A model generated the notes under the pieces. That model was given only the letters and a program-made list of their open reading frames with translations. It did no database searches and had not been told where the DNA came from. From Borrelia parkeri (lineage in GTDB: Bacteria > Spirochaetota > Spirochaetia > Borreliales > Borreliaceae): a stretch of DNA of 64,000 nucleotides. The stretch is taken from positions 62,001 to 126,000 of the forward strand of contig NZ_CP073164.1 of the NCBI RefSeq assembly GCF_023035815.1, given 5' to 3'. Positions 8,608-17,666 of this stretch are shown here, piece by piece (the first letter of the stretch is position 1; each line of letters starts with the position of its first letter). Both the position numbers and the translations under genes were made by a program.

Positions 8608-9027
8608 TTACCCCCTCTCAATTTCGCAATTAATTGCGTGAATTATAAAATTTACAGTATCATTATTATTTGCATAAGTCCTACTAGGCACTTCAGAAAA
8701 AAATGCACTATTAGAAATAATCTTAAGCCCCATCTGATCATTAAACACTAATGGCCTAAGCTTATCCTTTTTGGAAGTTGAATAGTAAAACTGTTCATTA
8801 CTAAGTTTAGTTAAAATTCTATAATCAAATGAACCCTTGGTAAGCTCTAAACTAAATATATGAATAATAGTTCTAGGATCCCTAAAGCTTGGAATAGGAA
8901 CATTCTTCTCTTCAGTGCTGGCAGTAGCCATAACATTAGGAGATGTTGAATATTGTAACTTTCCCCTATCTATGAGCATACCTGCAAAACTAAAAAATAC
9001 TAAATCCAATGAATAATAATCTTTCAT
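8608..9027 (-). CDS. Tail tube-like protein (DUF1463 family)
   Basis: This 139-residue, beta-rich protein follows the sheath-like gene with a one-base overlap, the usual sheath-tube arrangement of contractile tails. It includes the segment MLIDRGKLQYSTSPNVM typical of tube subunits that begin with a strand and loop. I identify it with the cp32 DUF1463 family by size and order. One subunit type would form the inner tail tube. Confidence 0.6.
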   Translation of the reverse strand: MKDYYSLDLVFFSFAGMLIDRGKLQYSTSPNVMATASTEEKNVPIPSFRDPRTIIHIFSLELTKGSFDYRILTKLSNEQFYYSTSKKDKLRPLVFNDQMGLKIISNSAFFSEVPSRTYANNNDTVNFIIHAINCEIERG

Positions 9028-10103
9028 TAGACAGCCTCCTTTCTTAAATAATCATTAATATCATCACTACTTATATTTAAAACCACACTCTTAAAACTAT
9101 CATTATATTTAATACGAATGGATAAACTTAAGCCCAAAGCATTATCTGCCTTAAGTCCAAATTTAATATCACCAAAAGATACAATAAGTCCACGTTCTTT
9201 AAACTCTTTAAATAAACATTCAAGACCTGCGGTGTAAGCATTGGGTCTCCCATCAGCAAATTTTAACTGACTAAGCTTACTATTTTGCCTATTATTACGG
9301 TTCCAAATACGAATCAGCTCACGTGTTGATTCATTTTTTAAAAGATAATACGTAAAGGACTCATCAATTGGCCCACCTGAACAGTCTACCCCTTCTTTGA
9401 AAGCCAAAACACCATCTCTACCAGTCTCATTAAGAAGAGAATAAAAATTAATATTACTGCCTCTTAAATGACTAATTAAAGTCGCATCATAAATTGGTTT
9501 GGCTCTTAATGTCATTCCATAAGGATTAGTTGCATGAAAAATACTAGCCTCATGCAAATATTTAGCCATGAACTTAAGATGCAAATTATCTCCACCACTA
9601 TCATAAATCAAAATGGCTTTATCCCTCTGGCTTACAGGTAGAACCTCTATAAACTCAGGAAGCTTCTCACTATTAGTTGAGAATACCACAAATTTAGTAA
9701 GCCCACTAATCTCATCAAAATCCCTTTTAAAAATATCTCTCACCATTTCTACAAAGATTACAAATGGATATATATTTTTCTTTAAGAATTTAACTATTGT
9801 ATTTATATCTTTATAAAGATATAAATTAAAAGATCTAAGCCCTTCTGAATTAAAAAAATCACTAAAACTTTGTGCCAAAAACTCACGCTCAAGAATAGCC
9901 GAGTTAACTTGCTCTGCTGAAGCCTCAAGCTCCTCTCTAATCTCAATAGACTCTAAAGTCTCTTTAAAGCTTGAAACACTTAAAACAAAATGTCCCTCTT
10001 TTAAAACCTCGCTCTTATAAATAAGCAAAGGATTATAATAACCAATGCTATGCAATCTAACTGTATCTTCAATTAAATTGACACTAATTGTATCTTGTGG
10101 CAT
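9027..10103 (-). CDS. Tail sheath-like protein (DUF787 family)
   Basis: This 358-residue protein matches cp32 DUF787 in size and position. Its layout is sheath-like: an N-terminal strand region, a long central alpha/beta domain (with GYIFFF-antisense region omitted here) and a C-terminal strand domain ending in SIRIKYNDSFKSVVLNISSDD, the kind of segment that locks neighbouring subunits. The tube gene follows immediately. Its presence argues that the encoded particle has a contractile tail, as reported for phiBB-1. Confidence 0.6.
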   Translation of the reverse strand: MPQDTISVNLIEDTVRLHSIGYYNPLLIYKSEVLKEGHFVLSVSSFKETLESIEIREELEASAEQVNSAILEREFLAQSFSDFFNSEGLRSFNLYLYKDINTIVKFLKKNIYPFVIFVEMVRDIFKRDFDEISGLTKFVVFSTNSEKLPEFIEVLPVSQRDKAILIYDSGGDNLHLKFMAKYLHEASIFHATNPYGMTLRAKPIYDATLISHLRGSNINFYSLLNETGRDGVLAFKEGVDCSGGPIDESFTYYLLKNESTRELIRIWNRNNRQNSKLSQLKFADGRPNAYTAGLECLFKEFKERGLIVSFGDIKFGLKADNALGLSLSIRIKYNDSFKSVVLNISSDDINDYLRKEAV

Positions 10104-10123
10104 ATAATCTCCTATTTTTAAAT

Positions 10124-10663
10124 TTAATTTTTAATCTCAATAACTTGTATGTCTGCTCTGTAAGACTGGGTTAACCCCAAAATTGCCCTTCCGCTATTAT
10201 AAGCAACATTACTACCTCCCCCATTTAACAAATCACCTGTGGATTTAAGATAATAATTTAAAGACAAATCATATTCATCCTCTAATGATTTTATAAATTC
10301 AAATTTGCAAGAATTTTCATGCAAAAAATCCAAGAAACATTCATAAATTTTATGTAAATTAACATAAATTTTAAGATCACTAACATCCCCTACAAACCCC
10401 ATAAAACAAAGAGTAAACTTTAATCCAAATTCATTAACACTAGAATAAAAATTGCCACTTCTTAAAGCTCGCGGATCTAAGCAATCAAAACCTTTAGGAT
10501 TTATGATTAACAGGTAAGAATAATCATCTCTTAAGTCAGTTAAATACAAACGATTATAAGAATTGATAACCTCTATCTTGAAAGAATGATGCTTTAAGTA
10601 ATTTTTAAACATAATTAGTATTTTTGTTAAAAAAGTTTGTGATTCATATAAATTAAGTAACAC
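10124..10663 (-). CDS. Head-tail connector or tail terminator-like protein (DUF764 family)
   Basis: This 179-residue protein lies between small connector genes and the sheath, the place of DUF764 in cp32. Position suggests tail completion or terminator function. The sequence has helix (TFLTKILIMFKNYL), strands (YSYLLIINPKGFD) and a Gly/Ser/Asn-rich loop near residue 155. No catalytic motif is visible. Confidence 0.55.
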   Translation of the reverse strand: MLLNLYESQTFLTKILIMFKNYLKHHSFKIEVINSYNRLYLTDLRDDYSYLLIINPKGFDCLDPRALRSGNFYSSVNEFGLKFTLCFMGFVGDVSDLKIYVNLHKIYECFLDFLHENSCKFEFIKSLEDEYDLSLNYYLKSTGDLLNGGGSNVAYNSGRAILGLTQSYRADIQVIEIKN

Positions 10664-10685
10664 AAATATTCTCCTTAAAGGATAA

Positions 10686-11051
10686 TTAAAGTTTCTTAAG
10701 AATTAAAACGGTATATCCGGTTTTTAAATATACATAATACTTATTCACACTTATAATCTCCATCAAATCTTCATCCACTAGTACCTGATCTTCCAGGTTA
10801 AAATCAATAGTATCTAAGGTATAGACCTTAGCGTGCATTTCTTTTATAAAAATATTTGAATCAAAAAGCTCAACCGTATCTTCATCCTTAAATAAAAACA
10901 CACCATCAAAATTAATAGGGGTCTCTCTTAAAGTCTGTTTCTCATAAGAAGCATTAGTTCTATTCTTAATTAAGTTCCTCTTAAATAAAAACATAGGTCT
11001 TGAATATCTTGTAATGCTACTAGTTATAGCTAGACCAAGACCACTCATCAT
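10686..11051 (-). CDS. Head-tail joining-like protein (DUF1506-like)
   Basis: This 121-residue protein has a basic, helical N-terminus and a beta-rich C-terminus (YTLDTIDFNLEDQVLVDEDLMEIISVN). The start is set by a coupled junction: ATG at 11051 overlaps the TGA of the upstream gene (11048-11050). An in-frame TTG further upstream would overlap much more and is less likely. It corresponds by order to cp32 DUF1506; the connector role is an inference from position. Confidence 0.55.
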   Translation of the reverse strand: MMSGLGLAITSSITRYSRPMFLFKRNLIKNRTNASYEKQTLRETPINFDGVFLFKDEDTVELFDSNIFIKEMHAKVYTLDTIDFNLEDQVLVDEDLMEIISVNKYYVYLKTGYTVLILKKL

Positions 11052-11437
11052 ACAACGCCTATTAATGTTCTCTTGCAAGTCTTAATATCTTCTACAAGAT
11101 TACTAAAAGCAACGCAAAAATCCTTATTTAAAGACTCATTATGCAAAACATAACCAGAATATTCAACCGATATTTCACCCAGTCTCTCGGACTTAACTTT
11201 ATTACAATCAAAATGCAAAAGTTTGCCTCTCTTTTTAAGTTCACACCCAAGAAAATAATATATAAGCAAAAATATCTTGCTCATATTTAAATCCCCAAGT
11301 CCTAAACCTTTGCTAAGCAAAACATTCTCAAGCAAATCTACATATACATTAAATTCGCTAAACTTAAGATCCTCAGACTTAAGCATCAGTAAATCTAGTA
11401 CCTTGGCATAAATCTTACCCAAATTCTCATTATCCAT
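11048..11437 (-). CDS. Head-tail connector-like protein (DUF3890-like)
   Basis: This 129-residue helical protein directly follows the capsid gene. In cp32 a DUF3890 protein occupies this slot; gp6-type DNA-entry connectors are usually small helical proteins there. The ATG at 11437 lies three bases after the capsid stop codon; an upstream TTG (11449) would overlap the capsid gene. The stop overlaps the next gene's start, a typical translational coupling. Confidence 0.55.
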   Translation of the reverse strand: MDNENLGKIYAKVLDLLMLKSEDLKFSEFNVYVDLLENVLLSKGLGLGDLNMSKIFLLIYYFLGCELKKRGKLLHFDCNKVKSERLGEISVEYSGYVLHNESLNKDFCVAFSNLVEDIKTCKRTLIGVV

Positions 11438-11439
11438 GA

Positions 11440-12369
11440 TCAGGTCCAATTTATCTTAAGTCTAAGTATTGATTCTTGACTTGCAATGATGCTTCCAATA
11501 GAAAAATCTAGAAAACTAGTCCTAAAATTACTACTTGACATCTGTGTATATGCATTTAAAATCGGAGGATGTCCATCTTTTAACACCAAAAGCTTAGAAC
11601 TTCTTGGATAAATTAACATCTCATCATCTAATAAATTCGTAGTCTCAAGCTCAATATCAGCATCATTATTTATTGAACTTAAAGAGTCAAATAACATGTC
11701 CTTATATGAATAATTATTATTACGTAGTCTCTCAAGTAAGAGAGCTTTAACTTTAGGTGTTGTTAATACTTTAAAAGGAACTTTTCTCTCATCTTCCAAA
11801 TTGATCTTACCCAATTCAGCATTAAAAGCCTTTATTAGATCTAAAGCTTGCGTCACTTTAACAGTTTTATCTATTTGACCTGGAATATTAAGTAACCCAT
11901 ACATGGTTTCTCTATTAGCATCATCAACAAGAAGAGTGCGACGATTCTTCTTATCACTTGAAAAACACAAACCACCTCTTAAGTAATGTGCACTTAAAAG
12001 CTTATGTATCTCGGATAATGAATACTTAAGTCCGTCTCTCATATTAATGTTATTAATTGCCTGCACATCTAATTTCCCATCAGGTGCATAATATGTAAAG
12101 GCATACTGAAATGGTAAATAGTTAACAAGAACCACTTGTTTTTTAAACTTGATAGTAGCTACAGTACTAAAATCATTTACTCTAAGCGTTGGTTGATCTA
12201 CTATATTTGAATTCCACTTTATAACCTTTTCGCTTGCAAGCGATATATCACCACTCTCTATTTGTTCATTATCAAAAAAATGATAATATTCAGGGATTGG
12301 TTTATCAAGGGACATAGAATCCCTAATAGTATTTATAAATTCTTCATTATTAAATAGACTTTCACTCAA
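11440..12369 (-). CDS. Probable major capsid protein
   Basis: This 309-residue protein follows the decoration-like gene and precedes connector genes, the usual place of a major capsid protein. It has long beta stretches (ATIKFKKQVVLVNYLPF), a spine-like helix region (HKLLSAHYLRGG) and a KVLTTPKVKALLLERL segment, as in E-type capsid folds. The name is inferred from position and size. It is in the late operon and ends four bases before the next start. Confidence 0.6.
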   Translation of the reverse strand: MSESLFNNEEFINTIRDSMSLDKPIPEYYHFFDNEQIESGDISLASEKVIKWNSNIVDQPTLRVNDFSTVATIKFKKQVVLVNYLPFQYAFTYYAPDGKLDVQAINNINMRDGLKYSLSEIHKLLSAHYLRGGLCFSSDKKNRRTLLVDDANRETMYGLLNIPGQIDKTVKVTQALDLIKAFNAELGKINLEDERKVPFKVLTTPKVKALLLERLRNNNYSYKDMLFDSLSSINNDADIELETTNLLDDEMLIYPRSSKLLVLKDGHPPILNAYTQMSSSNFRTSFLDFSIGSIIASQESILRLKINWT

Positions 12370-12428
12370 TGTTTAGTTTCTCCTTGAATTTTTAACTAAT
12401 TTTTTTTAATTCAACTTAAATTTAATTA

Positions 12429-13031
12429 TTAACCACTCACAACCTGTGCAGCAGGCATACTTACAAACATAATCTTTGTACCATGAAATCCGGGCTTATC
12501 TTTAAATTCATAAGCATCACTTAAAGCTATTGCTTGCACGGGAGTAGAGTCAATAACCTTCCCAAGAAATCCAAGATCATCAAAAGCTAACTTATCCCCA
12601 GCTTTAATACTAGAATCTGAGAGTAAAATACACTCAAAACTGCTAGCTGTTGATATTACTGTCGCCGTTTTTGTAGCCTCATCGTAATCTATGCAAATTC
12701 CATAAAGATCACTAAGACCTCCATATGCTACTCGAGGTGCCATACCATTCTCAATAACTAGTTTAACTCCTCTTTTATAACAAAAATTAATAGCCTGATA
12801 ATTTTCTAACTTATCCGCTACAGAATATTGCAATCCTCCCCTATGGGTAAAATAAAAATCAGATGCTCCAAACTGATTGATTTTATCAAAAACAGCTGGA
12901 TATGTGCTATAGTTTTTAAGTTGTTCCAAAATTGATGTTTGTCTTTTTGTCCTAAGGGATGCTATTTCGTTCTTAATCCTACTCTTTTCAACAGTAGGGG
13001 TAACTTCCCTAGGTTCACTCTCGTCTGGCAT
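12429..13031 (-). CDS. Capsid decoration-like protein (DUF228 family)
   Basis: This 200-residue protein begins with a charged N-terminal arm (about 60 residues) followed by a beta-rich domain rich in Gly/Ala/Val turns (ATKTATVISTA, AGDKLAFDD, STPVQAIALSDA). Such repeated AGD-type turns are typical of small capsid-decoration proteins placed beside the capsid gene. In cp32 the DUF228 family lies here. Function is inferred. Confidence 0.6.
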   Translation of the reverse strand: MPDESEPREVTPTVEKSRIKNEIASLRTKRQTSILEQLKNYSTYPAVFDKINQFGASDFYFTHRGGLQYSVADKLENYQAINFCYKRGVKLVIENGMAPRVAYGGLSDLYGICIDYDEATKTATVISTASSFECILLSDSSIKAGDKLAFDDLGFLGKVIDSTPVQAIALSDAYEFKDKPGFHGTKIMFVSMPAAQVVSG

Positions 13032-13103
13032 AAATACTCTCCTTAAAATTTTTAAATTTAACTAAATTTTAAATAATTATCAAAATAACTTAAGATCTAA
13101 AAC

Positions 13104-13703
13104 TTAAGATTTAACATTATAAAACTCTTGCTTAATTTGCATCCACTCATTCAACATTGCTTGTCTTAAATCTTTATAATCCTTTATTGTACTATTCGGA
13201 TTTCGTAAATTTAATACCTCCTTTAAATTGCCCTTACTAAAGGTCATTAAACTATATGAATTATTACTGTTCTTAGATGAATCAATACTTGCATTTGCAA
13301 GCCTTAAGAGTATATCCTTAACCCCATCACTTAAATTAAAAATATCAAGATTACCTGCAACTGCCATTATTTGCTTCTCATCAACATATTTCCTTATAAG
13401 CTCGCATACTTGAATATCTAAAACTTTATCTAATGAATTCCCAGCACCTAAAAGCTCTTGTGTACTATAACTAAAACTTAAATTATCATCAGCAAGTCTA
13501 GTAATCCATACAGCTCTGGCTAGTAATTCATTATTATTAACACTATCAATCTTATTAAGATTATTAACTTTAGTAAAAACCATATTATTATAAGTACTAT
13601 TATCAGTATCATTAATACTATTATGACCAGTATTATTTAAACTCTCACTAAGAGAAATATCTCCTTTAAGTTCATCTGAAACATTAATATCAGCATTCTC
13701 CAT
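13104..13703 (-). CDS. Scaffold-like phage protein (DUF1357 family)
   Basis: This protein of about 199 residues is acidic, Asn/Ser-rich and disordered for its first 60 residues, then helical. It follows the portal and precedes the capsid genes, the common place of scaffold or protease genes; no catalytic triad is evident, so scaffold is the likelier role. The ATG at 13703 has AGGAGG seven bases upstream; an upstream in-frame start overlaps the portal gene and lacks a site. Confidence 0.55.
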   Translation of the reverse strand: MENADINVSDELKGDISLSESLNNTGHNSINDTDNSTYNNMVFTKVNNLNKIDSVNNNELLARAVWITRLADDNLSFSYSTQELLGAGNSLDKVLDIQVCELIRKYVDEKQIMAVAGNLDIFNLSDGVKDILLRLANASIDSSKNSNNSYSLMTFSKGNLKEVLNLRNPNSTIKDYKDLRQAMLNEWMQIKQEFYNVKS

Positions 13704-13732
13704 TACTAAGCCTCCTAAAATAAAATTTAAAA

Positions 13733-14932
13733 TCAAAAATCAAAATGTAATTTATTCTTTAATATCGCAACCTCATCATCACTTAAAGAATGCGACTTTA
13801 TAATCTCTAGATATTTAGAATACACATCCAGTAATCTCATATCTCTCTCTAATTTTTGCTCATCACTTAATATGACTAGATCATTAAAACGCATGCTAAG
13901 TCTGTAATACTTACTTAACTTAAGATTAACTGAAATCACTGCTGCTTCTTGCACGGTATGCAAAAAATCAATATAATTAGCTCTGTCTCCTTTTCCATCA
14001 CTTCCCAAACCCTTTACCTGTTCATTAAAACTTCTTGTTAAGGGTTCTTTACTATCAGCACCTATCTTTGCTTTTACAAGTTCAAATGCATCCTTTAAAA
14101 ATGCAAGATCGTACTTTATAACCTGTAAACTTGCACCCTCATCAGCACTATAAAAAATTCCCTCATTACTCAAACCACCCTTTAGCCTCTCAAACACAAG
14201 GTCAATCTCAGACCCAACCCTGCCTAAGCCTTTATTTACACCATCATTACTTTTAAAAAACGTAGAAAATAATCCCTTACCCTTAGTACTAAGACCAATC
14301 TGATTCTTAGCATCTTGCAATGATTCCATAAGTTCAACTAGCTGCTCATCTTTATAAAACAAAAAATTATATTGCCCAATGCGCTTTTCAATCTCTGAAT
14401 ATATCTGCTCTAAGAGACAGATACTTAAAAGTAAGCTTTGGGTATAAACTGGAATATGCTCGCCTAGTATATAATCAAAATTTTCATGGATTATAACTCT
14501 ACTCTTGTGCAAAATAATAGATGTACCATCATCTTGCAGATATTCTAAATAATCACTACTGTGATCATCTATTATCCGATTATAGTCTAAATATTTAAAT
14601 CCAACTGGCAATTCATCTTTCACACTTTTGCTTAAATCTTCATCTAGCACCTTAGGTTTAATTAAAATATATCCTGCTCCATTAAACCTATAACTTATCA
14701 TTGCCTCAAGAAGTGCCTCGCTAAGTTCTAAGCTTAAAGGTTGTAAATCACTTAAATCAAATGTGGAGGAATTTAAAAAATCTAATCTAATCCCAGGTCT
14801 TAATGCATCTTCTGCTGAATTTTCTATGTAATTCCTAAAAAATAAAGAATACCTGTAAAGCTTCAATGGATCGATTGTATATTTATTAAATAATAAATTT
14901 TCAAAATCATTCTTACATTTCTTAAATATCAT
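13733..14932 (-). CDS. Portal protein (DUF1073-like)
   Basis: This 399-residue protein matches the cp32 portal: N-terminal helices, a beta wing with NGAGYILIKPK, and a long helical stem near residues 200-330 containing an Arg/Lys-rich loop and SKEPLTRSFNEQVKG, which resembles the conserved portal clip region (xxxTRLFG-like). It should form the dodecameric DNA gate on the capsid. It is the first gene of the left virion block. In cp32 the terminase gene lies directly upstream; here about 22 kb of other genes separate them. Confidence 0.65.
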   Translation of the reverse strand: MIFKKCKNDFENLLFNKYTIDPLKLYRYSLFFRNYIENSAEDALRPGIRLDFLNSSTFDLSDLQPLSLELSEALLEAMISYRFNGAGYILIKPKVLDEDLSKSVKDELPVGFKYLDYNRIIDDHSSDYLEYLQDDGTSIILHKSRVIIHENFDYILGEHIPVYTQSLLLSICLLEQIYSEIEKRIGQYNFLFYKDEQLVELMESLQDAKNQIGLSTKGKGLFSTFFKSNDGVNKGLGRVGSEIDLVFERLKGGLSNEGIFYSADEGASLQVIKYDLAFLKDAFELVKAKIGADSKEPLTRSFNEQVKGLGSDGKGDRANYIDFLHTVQEAAVISVNLKLSKYYRLSMRFNDLVILSDEQKLERDMRLLDVYSKYLEIIKSHSLSDDEVAILKNKLHFDF

Positions 14933-15007
14933 AAATTAATTATATCAATAATATTTAACTTTGTAAACTAAATATGATTAAATAATAACTATTAATAATA
15001 GTTTTAT

Positions 15008-15616
15008 TTAAAAATCATATTCTCTAATAAAATTATCAGTTTCCATAATAAATTTCTTACCATAACTAGAGATCAAAGTAATTTTAATTCTAGGCTGTTT
15101 TCGAAGTTTATCAACAAGTCGTTTTCTAAGTCTAATAGTAAAAGTATTACTTACTGGAACTGGAGAAATAACTTCTGTAAGTTTAGAATCAGCTTTAACT
15201 TGTTCCATCTGAAAATCTTTAATCTCTGCAAGCTGCCAACTAGGTTCAAAAAGATGAAATATTGAAGGCTCTGCTTTTACTCCATCAAAAATAACCTGCT
15301 TAATATTAACTGCTCTATGCTCACCAACTATCTTAAATTCTAAAGAATAATCTGGAAAACCTGCTTCAATTGCTTTGCCATACTCCTCATTTGCGCGCAT
15401 TATTGTTACCCTGAGTTCTTCCCTAGACACTTCCGTCATGTCTCTTTTTTTGAAATAAATATGACTTATACTCCCAGATTTAAAATCCTCTACATACTCT
15501 TTATAACAAAAATAAAATCTATCACAATATGTCTTAACATCTGCTGAGAGTAAAAATACACCTAACACGTAAAATGAAAACCAAAGAAACATTTTTGAAA
15601 TAACCTGAACAAACAT
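15008..15616 (-). CDS. Family A exported protein
   Basis: I do not recognise a named family. The protein has 202 residues, a signal peptide ending FLLSA/DVK (no lipobox) and a pair of cysteines soon after (YCDRFYFC). A central segment EFKIVGEHRAVNIKQVIFDG is the most conserved part. The C-terminus is helix-strand-strand-helix (RLVDKL, IKITLIS, FIMETDNFI). It is nearly identical to 16322-16930 (about six substitutions). It follows a family B gene (15667-16194) by about 50 bases and is the last copy of the A/B array. Its location is periplasm, outer membrane face or outside. Confidence 0.7.
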   Translation of the reverse strand: MFVQVISKMFLWFSFYVLGVFLLSADVKTYCDRFYFCYKEYVEDFKSGSISHIYFKKRDMTEVSREELRVTIMRANEEYGKAIEAGFPDYSLEFKIVGEHRAVNIKQVIFDGVKAEPSIFHLFEPSWQLAEIKDFQMEQVKADSKLTEVISPVPVSNTFTIRLRKRLVDKLRKQPRIKITLISSYGKKFIMETDNFIREYDF

Positions 15617-15666
15617 TATATGACTCCTTTAAGACAACTAATTTAAAATATATTCAAAACAAATAA

Positions 15667-16194
15667 CTATGGTAATAGTTCCAAAGTATCAATTAATTTA
15701 ATTAAATTTGCTGCACTAACTCTAAACTGATACTTTTTCTCTAACTTGCTCTCTTCTTCAATGCAAATAACACAAAATTTTAAGTCTTCTCCCTTAGCAG
15801 TCCCAATTAATTTTTTCCATTCAAATTTGCAGCGATTAAAGTCAAAATAAACATTAACACCCCTTCTCCCATCTACCTCAGACACATCCATAGGTCTACC
15901 TTTAAGAAAAGAGGAGTCAATATGAATAAAATTTCCATTAAGTTCAATAGTCTTTAAATAAATTGAATGATCACTCTTAAGATTAAGATATATACTAATA
16001 ATGTCAGAATAAGAACTATAATCAATTACAAATGAATTACCACCATTAACCAAATTCAATTCAATATCTAATGAGCGATCGCAATTACTTAAATAAGATA
16101 CGGTAAAATCCTGTGATTCTTTTGCAGAAGCATTAAAAAATACAAGTAAACTTGCTACAAATAATAATTTTAAAAAGACTTTCCTTACAAACAT
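15667..16194 (-). CDS. Family B exported protein (signal peptidase I type)
   Basis: This 175-residue protein belongs to the second family of the array. The leader is the same as in lipoprotein members but ends FNASA/KES instead of FNACTKES, so the lipobox cysteine is missing and cleavage by signal peptidase I is expected. Conserved elements are SIYLKTIELNG, VYFDFNRCKFEWKKLI, LKFCVICIEEES and the C-terminal FRVSAANL helix. It pairs with the A gene directly downstream. Function unknown. Confidence 0.7.
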   Translation of the reverse strand: MFVRKVFLKLLFVASLLVFFNASAKESQDFTVSYLSNCDRSLDIELNLVNGGNSFVIDYSSYSDIISIYLNLKSDHSIYLKTIELNGNFIHIDSSFLKGRPMDVSEVDGRRGVNVYFDFNRCKFEWKKLIGTAKGEDLKFCVICIEEESKLEKKYQFRVSAANLIKLIDTLELLP

Positions 16195-16321
16195 GAATCA
16201 AATCCTCCAGAAAATCAAATTTTGATCAATCAATTACATTAATAATTTAATTAACATATTGCACTAATCAAAATTAATAAAAAATTAATCAAATATTAAT
16301 TTCTAAATTAAAGATAAAACA

Positions 16322-16930
16322 TTAAAAATCATATTCTCTAATAAAATTATCAGTTTCCATAATAAATTTCTTACCATAACTAGAGATCAAAGTAATTTTA
16401 ACTCTAGGCTGTTTTCGAAGTTTATCAACAAGTCGTTTTCTAAGTCTAATAGTAAAAGTATTACTTACTGGAACTGGAGAAATAACTTCTGTAAGTTTAG
16501 AATCAGCTTTAACTTGTTCCATCTGAAAATCTTTAATCTCTGCAAGCTGCCAACTAGGTTCAAAAAGATGAAATATTGAAGGCTCTGCTTTTACTCCATC
16601 AAAAATAACCTGCTTAATATTAACTGCTCTATGCTCACCAACTATCTTAAATTCTAGAGAATAATCTGGATAACCTGCTTCAATTGCTTTGCCATACTCC
16701 TCATTGGCTTTCATAATCGTTTCCCTGAGTTCTTCCCTAGACACTTCCGTCATGTCTCTTTTTTTGAAATAAATATGACTTATACCTCCAGATTTAAAAT
16801 CCTCTACATACTCTTTATAACAAAAATAAAATCTATCACAATATGTCTTAACATCTGCTGAGAGTAAAAATATACCTAACACGTAAAATGAAAACCAAAG
16901 AAACATTTTTGAAATAACCTGAACAAACAT
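16322..16930 (-). CDS. Family A exported protein, recent duplicate
   Basis: This 202-residue protein is almost the same as the A protein at 15008-15616, including the DNA around it, so the duplication or conversion is recent. The ATG at 16930 has AAGGAG seven bases upstream; an in-frame ATG at 16951 precedes that site and is not used. Signal peptide LLSA/DVK and the cysteine pair YCDRFYFC are retained. It stands without a B partner immediately upstream; another A gene precedes it. Confidence 0.7.
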   Translation of the reverse strand: MFVQVISKMFLWFSFYVLGIFLLSADVKTYCDRFYFCYKEYVEDFKSGGISHIYFKKRDMTEVSREELRETIMKANEEYGKAIEAGYPDYSLEFKIVGEHRAVNIKQVIFDGVKAEPSIFHLFEPSWQLAEIKDFQMEQVKADSKLTEVISPVPVSNTFTIRLRKRLVDKLRKQPRVKITLISSYGKKFIMETDNFIREYDF

Positions 16931-16992
16931 TATATGACTCCTTAAAGACAACCCATTTAAAACAAATGACTACAAATAAATATAAGAAAACA

Positions 16993-17604
16993 TTAAAAAT
17001 CATATTTTTTAATAAAATTATCAGTTTCAATAACAAACTCATCATCATAAACAGAGATTAGAGTAATTTTAATTTGTGGCTGTTCTTTAAGTTTATCAAT
17101 AAGCCCTTTCCTTAGATGAATAGTAAACGTATTACTTACAGGTACTGGAAATATAACTCCTAAAAATCGTTTATTAACACTAGATGGTCCCATCTGAAAA
17201 TCTTTAATCTCTGCAAGCTGCCAACTAGGTTCAAAAAGATGAAATATTGAAGGCTCTGCTTCTACTCCATCAAAAATAACCTGCTTAATATTAACTGCCC
17301 TATGCTCACCAACTATCTTAAATTCTAAAGAATAATCTGGTGAACCTGCTTCAATTGCTTTACCATACTCCTCATTGGCTTTCATAATCGTTTCCCTTAA
17401 GTTTATCTTACCCGATTCCATCATCTCACTTTTAATAAAAAGAATACGACTTATACTTCCAGATTTAAACTCCTCTAAATACTTTTTGTAACAATAAAAA
17501 TTCTCCTTATCACAATATGTCTTAAAATCTGCTGAGAGCAAAAATATACCTAATACGTAAAATGAAAATATACGAGAAATTATCAAAGTAAACCTAATAA
17601 ACAT
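16993..17604 (-). CDS. Family A exported protein, mosaic copy
   Basis: This 203-residue A protein looks like a mosaic. Its middle (IVGEHRAVNIKQVIFDG to EIKDFQM) is almost identical to the 15008 and 16322 copies, while the following part (PSSVNKRFLGVIFPVPV) matches the 19451 copy. The signal peptide ends LLSA/DFK; cysteines lie in YCDKENFYC. Family-conserved C-terminus KKYDF. This suggests gene conversion inside the array. Confidence 0.7.
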   Translation of the reverse strand: MFIRFTLIISRIFSFYVLGIFLLSADFKTYCDKENFYCYKKYLEEFKSGSISRILFIKSEMMESGKINLRETIMKANEEYGKAIEAGSPDYSLEFKIVGEHRAVNIKQVIFDGVEAEPSIFHLFEPSWQLAEIKDFQMGPSSVNKRFLGVIFPVPVSNTFTIHLRKGLIDKLKEQPQIKITLISVYDDEFVIETDNFIKKYDF

Positions 17605-17666
17605 TATATGCCTCCTTAAGAACGACTCATTTAAAATAAATGACTAAAAATAAATATAAGTAAACA

